The notes beneath the pieces were generated by a model. That model did not search any database. It was not told the origin of the DNA and was given only the letters and a program-made list of their open reading frames with translations. From GCA-016699105 sp036518915 (GTDB taxonomy: Bacteria; Patescibacteriota; Saccharimonadia; UBA4664), in assembly GCA_036518915.1 (NCBI GenBank), contig DATDME010000068.1, positions 1 through 10,734 of the forward strand: a stretch of DNA of 10,734 bases, written 5' to 3'. This document shows positions 1 through 6,143 of this stretch, in pieces (within the stretch, counting starts at the first letter, position 1; the number at the start of each line of letters is the position of its first letter). Both the position numbers and the translations under genes were made by a program.

Positions 1-924
1 GACGTCCTGCTCGGCCTCGAAGCTAAAATCCACGAGCGCATGATCAACCAAACCCGCGCCGTCGGCGTGGTTGCCAATGCCCTGCGCCGCGCCCGAGCCG
101 GCGTCGCTAACCCCAAGCGGCCCATTGGTTCGTTCTTGTTCCTGGGGCCCACCGGCGTCGGCAAAACCGAGCTCGCGCGCAGCCTAGCTGCCGTTTATTT
201 TGGCAATGAAGCCAATATCATCCGGCTCGATATGAGCGAGTACCAGCAAGTGGCCGACGTCGACCGCCTCCTGGAAGACGCCAGCGCTAACCCGCAAGGA
301 TTTTTGCCGAGTATCCGCATGACGCCGTTTAGCGTGGTGCTGTTCGATGAGATTGAGAAGGCCCACCCCAACGTACTCAACCTCTTCCTGCAGTTGCTCG
401 ACGAGGGCAGCCTAACGGACCTCGCAAACCATCCGGCCTCATTTAAGGACGCCATCATTATTGCCACCTCCAACGCCGGCGCCGACGAAATCCGGCAGCG
501 CATTGAAAACGGGGAAGAGCTCGAAAGCTTTGAGCAGCAATTTATTGATGACCTCATTAGCTCGGGCCAGTTCCGGCCCGAGCTGCTCAACCGCTTTGAC
601 GAAATTGTGCTCTTCCGCCCGCTCAAACCCGAGGAATTGGTGCAAGTCGTGCAAATTATGGTCGAAGAAGTTAACCGCACCCTCGCACCTCAGCAAATCA
701 CCGTCGAGCTCACCCCAGATGCCCTGCAGACGCTCGTGGAACAGGGCTACGACCCCCGCCTTGGCGCCCGGCCGATGCGCCGCATGGTCACCCGCCGTGT
801 CGAAGACGCCGTAGCCGGCCAAATCCTCCGCGGCGAAGCCCAGCCGGGCGATACCATCACCCTCGACGCCAGCCATTTGGCAGGGGAGCCAATGGCCAAA
901 TTCACCGAACCAGATTCAGAATAA
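1..924 (+). CDS. Clp/Hsp100 family AAA+ ATPase, C-terminal part (5' end outside window)
   Basis: The frame is open from base 1, so this is the last 307 codons of a larger protein; the ATG at 40 is internal. The fragment is the second AAA+ module (D2) of a ClpB/ClpC-type hexameric unfoldase, a cytoplasmic ATPase that threads proteins through its pore. Counted from the first codon: Walker A GPTGVGKT at about 49-56, Walker B with LFDEIEKAHP at about 114-123, sensor 1 TSN at 156-158, arginine finger in ELLNRFDE (R198), sensor 2 in LGARPMRR (R257). Two family features are absent. The GxPPGYVGY pore-loop segment expected between DMSEY and FSVV is replaced by a different, roughly five-residue shorter stretch. 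No (I/L/V)GF ClpP-docking tripeptide is visible between sensor 1 and the arginine finger, so ClpP partnership is doubtful and a ClpB-like or stand-alone role is possible. The N domain, D1 and any middle domain cannot be seen, so ClpB and ClpC cannot be separated. Confidence 0.93.
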   Translation, partial: DVLLGLEAKIHERMINQTRAVGVVANALRRARAGVANPKRPIGSFLFLGPTGVGKTELARSLAAVYFGNEANIIRLDMSEYQQVADVDRLLEDASANPQGFLPSIRMTPFSVVLFDEIEKAHPNVLNLFLQLLDEGSLTDLANHPASFKDAIIIATSNAGADEIRQRIENGEELESFEQQFIDDLISSGQFRPELLNRFDEIVLFRPLKPEELVQVVQIMVEEVNRTLAPQQITVELTPDALQTLVEQGYDPRLGARPMRRMVTRRVEDAVAGQILRGEAQPGDTITLDASHLAGEPMAKFTEPDSE

Positions 925-988
925 TTACCAATGCATCTGGGCATCCACTCGGGCATGATGCGCGTATGTCTTAACGAGAGGTAACACC

Positions 989-1339
989 ATGGCGCGCAGG
1001 CGTTACGACGACTTTCATGAGACCTTAAATGCTCCCATTGACCGGGATTACACCAGCTACTGGCCGGTTACCAATGTCATCTCGGCCATCGCCGGTATTC
1101 TGGATGCGCTGCTGCTCATCCGGTTTGTAGTGCATTTGTTTACGAGCGACACAGCCATTGGCCTGGTGGCGCTCATCCAGGGCCTCACCAACTGGCTGGT
1201 AGCGCCATTTGACGGCCTCATTGGCACCACACCCACCACCGGCAGCGGTTACGTCGACTGGCCGGCGCTGCTGGCAGTGGTGGTAATCTCGCTGATTGCG
1301 GCGCTCATTATGCGGGTGACGCGCAGCGCCGACGTTTAG
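989..1339 (+). CDS. yggT: YggT-family small integral membrane protein
   Basis: A 116-residue protein with a short basic/acidic N-terminus and two hydrophobic segments, at about residues 28-51 and 91-110. Between them lies the family-like stretch LTNWLVAPFDGLIGTT, followed by a V-D-W-P-A-L-L entry into the second helix. The layout (arginine in helix 1, a L-V-A-P-F amphipathic linker, D-W-P-A-L-L before helix 2) matches the YggT family, whose members are poorly characterised and have been linked to membrane, division or osmotic functions. The start is an ATG with GAGAGG at 976-981, seven bases upstream. The 64-bp gap after the Clp gene holds no convincing promoter or terminator, so readthrough from the Clp gene is plausible. 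The stop codon overlaps that of the convergent helicase gene. Family assignment is likely; cellular role is unknown. Confidence 0.8.
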   Translation: MARRRYDDFHETLNAPIDRDYTSYWPVTNVISAIAGILDALLLIRFVVHLFTSDTAIGLVALIQGLTNWLVAPFDGLIGTTPTTGSGYVDWPALLAVVVISLIAALIMRVTRSADV

Positions 1340-2607
1340 CGCCCGCGCCGCGGGCCGCGCCCGAACCCGCCACCCCGCCCACCCGGCGCCGACGTCGGCA
1401 AATAGGCCTCGGGCCCCACCATCACAAAAGTGAGGGCTTTGCCCATGGCGCCGGCGCGGCCGGTGCGGCCAATGCGGTGCACGTAATCCTCGTACTGCTT
1501 CGGCGCGTCGTAGTTAATGACGTGTGACACGTTGGGGATATCCAGGCCCCGCGCCGCCACATCGGTGGCAATCAGCGCCTGCACCCGCTCATTTTTGAAA
1601 TCATTGAGGGCCCGCTGGCGCTGCGGCTGGCTCTTGTTGCCGTGGATGGCCGCCACCGCCAGGCCGCGCTTGGCCAGCCGGTCAGCCAACTTCTGCACGC
1701 CCCACTTGGTTTCGCCAAAAATCAGGACTTTCTTAAATTCCGGATCACTCAACAGCTCCACAAGCTTGGCTTCTTTGGCCTCTTTGCCGCCTTCAATCTT
1801 GATGACGTCCTGCTCAACATGGTCGCTGGTTTCACCCTTGCGCACGCTCACCGTCACCGGATCTTTCAAGATCGTGGTGATGAGCTGCTCAATATCGGGC
1901 GTGATGGTGGCGCTCAGGAACAGCGTTTGGCGGTCTTCACGCACCTGCTCCAAAATGGCCCGAATATCACGGATGAAGCCCATGTCCAGCATACGGTCAG
2001 CCTCATCAAGCACGAGCACGTCAAAATCTTTGATGGTCAGGCCGTAATTTTGCAGCAAGTCCTTCAGGCGGCCGGGCGTGGCAATAATGAACTGCGGGCG
2101 GCGCTGCAGGCTCGCCAGCTGCTTATTCACGGACGCGCCGCCCACCACGAGCGTGGCGTATAAGTTCAGGCCCCGGGCAAACATTTTAAACTCTTCTTCG
2201 ATCTGCACAGCCAGTTCGCGGGTCGGGATGAGAATGAGGCAACGGTGCGCCTCGCCCTTGAGCATGCGCGAAATCACCGGCAGCAAGAACGCGGCGGTTT
2301 TGCCCGTACCGGTGTTGGCCAGGCCAATCAGGTCACGGCCCTGCATCACCGGCGGAATCGACCCATCCTGAATCGGCGTCGGCAGCACGTAGCCGTGGGT
2401 TTCAATATTGAATTGCAGGCGCTTATCAAAGCCAAAATCCGCAAACTTGTGTTGCGGCTCAAACGGCGCTTCTTCCACCTGCGCGACGGCTTTATTAATA
2501 AACCGGTTCGGGTCGATAGTTTTAGTTTTGGGGGCTTGATGGTTTTTCGACGAAAATAGCGGACGCCCGCCGCGACGACCGCGGCCGAGGGATGATTGAG
2601 GATACAA
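1336..2607 (-). CDS. DEAD-box ATP-dependent RNA helicase with RG-rich ends
   Basis: A 423-residue cytoplasmic RNA helicase that uses ATP to separate short RNA duplexes, as in ribosome assembly, mRNA decay or cold adaptation. All core motifs are present: Q motif with GYVLPTPIQ (72-80), motif I ANTGTGKT (97-104), PTREL (128-132), TPGR (177-180), DEAD (201-204), SAT (232-234), the ATDVAARGLD block (348-357) and HRIGRTGR (377-384). The protein stops soon after the second RecA domain and ends in a short Gly/Arg tail (409-423); the first 20 residues are also RG-rich, a typical nonspecific RNA-binding arrangement. The start is TTG, chosen because AAGGAG lies six bases upstream and no better ATG precedes the conserved region. 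It is convergent with the YggT gene and divergent from the unknown ORF at 2761. It belongs to the RhlE/CshA-like group in general, but the exact orthologue cannot be fixed, so no symbol is given. Confidence 0.95.
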   Translation of the reverse strand: MYPQSSLGRGRRGGRPLFSSKNHQAPKTKTIDPNRFINKAVAQVEEAPFEPQHKFADFGFDKRLQFNIETHGYVLPTPIQDGSIPPVMQGRDLIGLANTGTGKTAAFLLPVISRMLKGEAHRCLILIPTRELAVQIEEEFKMFARGLNLYATLVVGGASVNKQLASLQRRPQFIIATPGRLKDLLQNYGLTIKDFDVLVLDEADRMLDMGFIRDIRAILEQVREDRQTLFLSATITPDIEQLITTILKDPVTVSVRKGETSDHVEQDVIKIEGGKEAKEAKLVELLSDPEFKKVLIFGETKWGVQKLADRLAKRGLAVAAIHGNKSQPQRQRALNDFKNERVQALIATDVAARGLDIPNVSHVINYDAPKQYEDYVHRIGRTGRAGAMGKALTFVMVGPEAYLPTSAPGGRGGGFGRGPRRGR

Positions 2608-2613
2608 TCGGTT

Positions 2614-2619
2614 CTCCTT
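2614..2619 (-). promoter_or_regulatory. Shine-Dalgarno for the TTG-started helicase gene
   Basis: Read on the minus strand this is AAGGAG, six bases before the TTG start at 2607-2605. It is the strongest ribosome-binding site in the window and decides the non-ATG start. Confidence 0.8.
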
Positions 2620-2704
2620 GAATTACTTGGAACTGTTTCGCAAAGTCAGCAGTCCAAGATACCCTCTAAGCAGCCGCGTTCACGATCAACAATTTAATAA
2701 AATG

Positions 2705-2764
2705 TACAACATCATATCCAACTTTACAAATTTGTATAATTAACAGATATACTTTACAATTTGT
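2705..2764. promoter_or_regulatory. AT-rich divergent promoter/operator region
   Basis: This AT-rich island sits between two divergent genes in an otherwise GC-rich window. On the minus strand, TATACA (2738-2733) and TATGAT (2716-2711) are 16 bp apart and would serve the helicase gene with a leader near 100 nt. On the plus strand, TTTACA (2723-2728) and TATACT (2748-2753) are 19 bp apart; transcription would begin near 2760, almost at the TTG of the unknown ORF. A perfect 12-bp palindrome TACAAATTTGTA (2725-2736) overlaps both -35 candidates. The block ACTTTACAAATTTGT (2721-2735) recurs as ACTTTACAATTTGT at 2751-2764, a 30-bp offset. Promoter function and factor binding are inferred from sequence only. 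Confidence 0.45.
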
Positions 2765-3480
2765 CAGGTCAGAAGCTCACGTCCGATTGGAGAGCCTTGT
2801 CTGGATCAATAGACTACCGACGGGGCTGGCTGCCCTTTCCCCCGCAGCCCACCCAACGCAGACTACAGCCTGTCGCAGAATTGATTGAAGCTGGAACCGC
2901 AGAGTGCTGCAAGCTCATCTACACGAGCAGCCTAGCGCATCTGAATTTGACGCAATTTGCCGAGTCTTGGCAGACTCTTAACAGCCTCGTAGATAAGCTG
3001 AAACGACGGGCCGTTATCGAATCCAACTACACCCTACCTCTCAGGCATCATCGCCTGTGGCACGTCAACCTGATGCACCTGGCACTACGGCAATGCGACC
3101 TCGGCTTCGCGCCGCTCCAGAAGCGCCAGAGCCGGCTAGAGCAAAACAAGCCGCCCCACCTAATGTCAGAGCTCGCCACCTGGCTCAGAGGTGTCGACCA
3201 ACAGCTCCTGCTCAGCCTTGCCGACACCCAAGCCAGATTCTTCATCTGGTGTCTTCCGGCCAGAGAATTTGAAGGCTACCGGCTCGGGGATACAGCAGGC
3301 GACCCAGTATACCGCATTGGCGACCGCACCGGCAACCATGAGTCCGCCATCAGCATGGCCCTCGGGCCGCTGGCGTTACAACTCGAACCCATCTCCGAGA
3401 TCCGCCACATCCCGGGGGCCTCTGAGTTGGGGCTGCGCTATTGCCTGTACAACCGGGTGTTCCAAGGCCTGATGCAATAG
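2761..3480 (+). CDS. Hypothetical protein, unrecognised
   Basis: An ORF of 239 codons that I do not recognise. It has no signal peptide, no clear transmembrane helix and no nucleotide-binding motif. The middle (roughly 60-180) looks mostly helical, rich in Leu, Gln and Arg. Near the C-terminus two related segments follow each other, YRLGDTAG and YRIGDRTG (about residues 175-193), a small internal repeat. The start is uncertain. TTG at 2761 follows an in-frame stop at 2737 and has no Shine-Dalgarno, but would fit a leaderless transcript from a -10 at 2748-2753; TTG at 2797 has GGAG at 2789-2792; the first in-frame ATG is only at 3073. Codon choice looks less biased to GGC/GCC/CTC than in topA or prfB, which may mean lower expression, recent arrival or decay. 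Its length without a stop in GC-rich DNA gives moderate, not firm, support for being coding. Confidence 0.55.
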   Translation: MSGQKLTSDWRALSGSIDYRRGWLPFPPQPTQRRLQPVAELIEAGTAECCKLIYTSSLAHLNLTQFAESWQTLNSLVDKLKRRAVIESNYTLPLRHHRLWHVNLMHLALRQCDLGFAPLQKRQSRLEQNKPPHLMSELATWLRGVDQQLLLSLADTQARFFIWCLPAREFEGYRLGDTAGDPVYRIGDRTGNHESAISMALGPLALQLEPISEIRHIPGASELGLRYCLYNRVFQGLMQ

Positions 3481-3516
3481 GCCCACGCCCACCGGCTCAC
3501 CAATCTGGCCCACCCA

Positions 3517-3577
3517 GGGCCTGAAGGAGGCGGCTCTCACCATGAGAGCCCACGCCCATCCTTCGGGCCCTCCTTCA
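3517..3577. other. Long imperfect hairpin with alternative pairings
   Basis: The left arm GGGCCTGAAGGA (3517-3528) pairs with TCCTTCGGGCCC (3559-3570) over 12 positions with one G-T(U) pair. Inside it, GGCTCTCA (3532-3539) and TGAGAGCC (3543-3550) form a perfect 8-bp hairpin with a CCA loop. A competing pairing exists: TGAAGGAGG (3522-3530) is exactly complementary to CCTCCTTCA (3569-3577). No T-run follows on the plus strand, so it is not a standard intrinsic terminator. It lies 37 bp after the hypothetical ORF and 139 bp before topA. It could be a 3' end structure for the upstream transcript, a folded leader or small RNA. Confidence 0.5.
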
Positions 3578-3582
3578 TGTCT

Positions 3583-3592
3583 GTAGGCCTAC
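3583..3592. repeat. 10-bp perfect palindrome upstream of topA promoter
   Basis: GTAGGCCTAC is its own reverse complement and ends three bases before the TTGACA box. Its position suits an operator, but a 10-bp palindrome also occurs by chance, so function is only a suggestion. Confidence 0.25.
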
Positions 3593-3595
3593 CGC

Positions 3596-3623
3596 TTGAC
3601 ACCCCACCAGCCGGGCTGATAAC
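3596..3623 (+). promoter_or_regulatory. Candidate topA promoter
   Basis: A perfect -35 hexamer TTGACA (3596-3601) is followed after 16 bp by GATAAC (3618-3623), a 4/6 match to the -10 consensus. Transcription would begin near 3630 and give topA a leader of about 85 nt. That leader has no good Shine-Dalgarno in front of the ATG. The rest of the leader (3624-3715) shows nothing else beyond an A-rich patch around 3662-3672. Confidence 0.5.
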
Positions 3624-3715
3624 GTCGGACGCCGAACGCTGCCGCATCCAGCCAAGCCCTGTAAACTAAAAATGCATCTTTACCACCAAGCATAAGAACT
3701 GATACGTTACAAACC

Positions 3716-6037
3716 ATGAGCAAACACCTCGTTATTGTAGAGAGTCCCGCCAAAGCCAAAACCATTGGCCAGTTTTTGGGTAGCGATTATATCGTGGAGG
3801 CCTCCTTTGGCCACGTGCGCGACCTGCCCAAATCCGGGATGTCCATTGATATTGAACACGGTTTCACGCCGCAGTATGAGATATCGCCCGACAAAAAGAA
3901 ACGCATCGCCGAACTCAAAAAAATTGTGAAGACCGGCGCCGATGTCTGGCTCGCCACTGATGAGGACCGCGAAGGGGAGGCCATTTCCTGGCATCTCTGC
4001 CAAGCCCTCGGACTCGACCCCAAAACCACCAAGCGCATTGCCTTCCACGAAATCACCAAAACGGCCATCCAGCACGCCATTGAACACCCCCGGACCGTTG
4101 ACCAGCACCTTGTAGACGCCCAGCAGGCCCGCCGCGTGCTCGACCGGCTGGTAGGCTATGAGCTCTCGCCGGTACTGTGGCGCAAGGTGCAAGGCGGCCT
4201 GAGCGCCGGCCGGGTGCAATCGGTGGCGGTGCGGCTCATCGTGGAACGTGAGCGCGAAATCACCGATTTTAAAGGCGGCTTTAGCTATAAAGTCACCGCC
4301 GAATTCCGCGCTGATAATGAAAACGTTAAGGCCGAGCTGGCCAGCCGCTTCAAAACCCCCGAAGCCGCCCGCCAATTTCTCGAAGACGTCATTCCGGCCG
4401 AGTACAAGATAACCAACCTTGAGACCAAGCCGGCCGTCCGCAAACCCGCGCCGCCCTTCACGACCAGTACCCTGCAGCAGGAAGCTGCCCGCAAGCTTGG
4501 CTTTTCCGTGAAACAAACCATGGTGCTGGCGCAACGGTTGTATGAAGCGGGCAGAATCACCTACATGCGCACCGACTCGGTCCATTTGTCAGACCAGGCC
4601 ATCGCGGGTGCTAAGGACGAAATTTATAAGGCTTTCGGCGAGAAATACTATCAGTTCCGCCAGTACACCACCAAAACCGCCGGTGCCCAGGAAGCCCACG
4701 AAGCCATCCGGCCGACCCATTTTGGCAATCCCACCATTGTCGGCGAGGCCAACGAGAAAAAGCTGTACGAGCTCATCTGGAAGCGCACCACCGCCTCGCA
4801 AATGGCCGACGCCCAACTTGAACGCACCACGGTAGATATCCTGCCATCTACCCGTCCAGAAAAATTTGTTGCCAAAGGTGAAGTTATTAAGTTTGATGGC
4901 TTCCTCAAACTCTATATCACCAAAGACACCGATGACACCGATGACAACGATGCCGCCGAAGAAGAGAGGATCCTGCCGCCCTTAACGGTAGGTCAAACCG
5001 TGCCGGCCAACTCGGTGGAGGCGTTGCAGGTTTACGACCGGTCCAAGCCCCGCTACACCGAGGCCAGCCTGGTCAAGAAGCTCGAAGAAGAAGGCATTGG
5101 CCGGCCGTCCACCTACGCGCCCACCATTTCCACCATTCAGGACCGCGAGTACGTCATTAAAGGCGACGCCGAAGGCAAGCAGCGGCCGGTGCAAAAGTTC
5201 ACGTTGCAAAACGGCGCCATCACCGAAGCTACCACCGAAGAAACCTACGGCGCCGACCGCGGCAAATTATTCCCCACTTCCGTGGGCATGCTGGTCAGCG
5301 ATTTTCTGGTCAAGCATTTTCCCGAAATCGTTGACTACGATTTCACGAAAAACGTCGAAGAAGAGTTTGACAACATCGAAGACGGCAAAAAAGCCTGGAA
5401 CGCCATGATCGCCGAGTTCTATGGCCCGTTCCACCAAACCGTCGAGGAAGCCGCCGACATTTCCCGCCTGGAAGCCGCCGGCGCCCGCACCCTGGGCACC
5501 GACCCCAAAACCGGCAAACCAGTCATTGCCCGCCTGGGCCGCTTTGGGCCGATGGTCCAGCTCGGTGAAGCCAGCGACGATGAAAAGCCCAAATTCGCGC
5601 CGTTGCCCGAAGGCACCCGCCTCGACGACGTCACGCTTGAACATGCCCTGCCACAATTTGACCTGCCGCGCACGCTCGGCGTGACCGCTGACGGCCAGGA
5701 CATTACGACCAACTTTGGCCGGTTTGGGCCGTACATTAAATGGGGCAAGCTCTATGCCTCCATCAAACCCGACGACCCGTTCACCATCACCCTGGACCGC
5801 GCCAAGCAGCTCATTCAAGACAAACTGGCCGCCGACGCTGCCAAATTTATCAAGAGCTTTGACGGCACCACCGTGGCGGTAGCCAACGGCCGCTTCGGCC
5901 CCTACGTCACCGACGGCAAGAAGAACGCCAAGGTCCCTAAGGGCACCGAACCCGCCACGATTACGCTCGAGCAAGCCCAAAGCCTCCTGGCCGCCGCCCC
6001 CGACCGTGCCCGGCGGCGGCGCATTGTCAAACCGTAA
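3716..6037 (+). CDS. topA: DNA topoisomerase I (type IA)
   Basis: A 773-residue type IA topoisomerase that relaxes negative supercoils by transient single-strand cleavage. The TOPRIM domain starts at once (LVIVESPAKAKTI, with E9) and holds the acidic triad in TDEDREGEAISWH (D82, D84, E86). The catalytic tyrosine is Y283 in ITYMRTDS, followed by R285. A short acidic insert (about 404-417, Asp/Thr/Glu) comes from a small tandem repeat of GACACCGAT-like units. The C-terminus has no Cys4 zinc ribbons as in the E. coli enzyme; instead it carries three repeats marked by GRFGPMVQLG (608-617), GRFGPYIKWG (668-677) and GRFGPYVTDG (725-734), the Topo_C-repeat type seen in actinobacterial and other enzymes, and ends in an Arg/Lys-rich tail. 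The ATG is certain from the conserved N-terminus although no Shine-Dalgarno precedes it (upstream is ACGTTACAAACC), which suggests weak, leaderless or SD-independent initiation. Confidence 0.98.
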   Translation: MSKHLVIVESPAKAKTIGQFLGSDYIVEASFGHVRDLPKSGMSIDIEHGFTPQYEISPDKKKRIAELKKIVKTGADVWLATDEDREGEAISWHLCQALGLDPKTTKRIAFHEITKTAIQHAIEHPRTVDQHLVDAQQARRVLDRLVGYELSPVLWRKVQGGLSAGRVQSVAVRLIVEREREITDFKGGFSYKVTAEFRADNENVKAELASRFKTPEAARQFLEDVIPAEYKITNLETKPAVRKPAPPFTTSTLQQEAARKLGFSVKQTMVLAQRLYEAGRITYMRTDSVHLSDQAIAGAKDEIYKAFGEKYYQFRQYTTKTAGAQEAHEAIRPTHFGNPTIVGEANEKKLYELIWKRTTASQMADAQLERTTVDILPSTRPEKFVAKGEVIKFDGFLKLYITKDTDDTDDNDAAEEERILPPLTVGQTVPANSVEALQVYDRSKPRYTEASLVKKLEEEGIGRPSTYAPTISTIQDREYVIKGDAEGKQRPVQKFTLQNGAITEATTEETYGADRGKLFPTSVGMLVSDFLVKHFPEIVDYDFTKNVEEEFDNIEDGKKAWNAMIAEFYGPFHQTVEEAADISRLEAAGARTLGTDPKTGKPVIARLGRFGPMVQLGEASDDEKPKFAPLPEGTRLDDVTLEHALPQFDLPRTLGVTADGQDITTNFGRFGPYIKWGKLYASIKPDDPFTITLDRAKQLIQDKLAADAAKFIKSFDGTTVAVANGRFGPYVTDGKKNAKVPKGTEPATITLEQAQSLLAAAPDRARRRRIVKP

Positions 6038-6046
6038 CGGCCAAGA

Positions 6047-6068
6047 GCTTTACGAAAGCGCCCGTTTT
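6047..6068 (+). terminator. Weak terminator-like hairpin after topA
   Basis: GCTTT (6047-6051) and AAAGC (6055-6059) form a 5-bp stem with an ACG loop, and TTTT follows at 6065-6068 after GCCCG. The stem is short and the T-run does not abut it, so termination would be weak. Confidence 0.25.
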
Positions 6069-6081
6069 CATGCAACTTACA

Positions 6082-6118
6082 GGTTGTAATTACAACCAAT
6101 TACCACTACGATAATTGG
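6082..6118 (+). promoter_or_regulatory. Palindromic operator-like region and candidate promoter before the PBP gene
   Basis: GGTTGTAATTACAACC (6082-6097) is a perfect 16-bp palindrome. It overlaps a possible -35 TTGTAA (6084-6089), which is 17 bp from TACGAT (6107-6112), a 4/6 match to -10. A second inverted repeat, CCAATTA (6096-6102) and TAATTGG (6112-6118), shares its edge and covers the -10. An outer pair, CCCGTTT (6061-6067) and AAACGGG (6130-6136), encloses everything. The arrangement looks like a repressor site placed on a promoter for the PBP/prfB cluster; the regulator is not encoded in the window. Confidence 0.45.
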
Positions 6119-6143
6119 CGATATTGACGAAACGGGAACGCCC

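Noticed and set aside
2735..2740. Perfect TATAAT as the plus-strand -10
   Set aside because: No acceptable -35 lies 16-18 bp upstream and there is no TGn extension; TATACT at 2748 with TTTACA, or the minus-strand pair, fit somewhat better.
3481..3715. Possible tRNA or other known RNA gene in the gap before topA
   Set aside because: No T-loop sequence, anticodon arm or acceptor pairing could be assembled on either strand, and no T-box, RNase P or tmRNA hallmark was seen.
3707..4585. Long minus-strand ORF opposite topA
   Set aside because: It is the complement of a strongly conserved topA region, its composition follows from topA codons, and it has no recognisable domain or ribosome-binding site.
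4922..4960. Tandem GACACCGAT-like repeat as a mobile or CRISPR-type repeat
   Set aside because: It lies in frame inside topA and only encodes a short acidic insert; there are two to three imperfect units, with no spacers.
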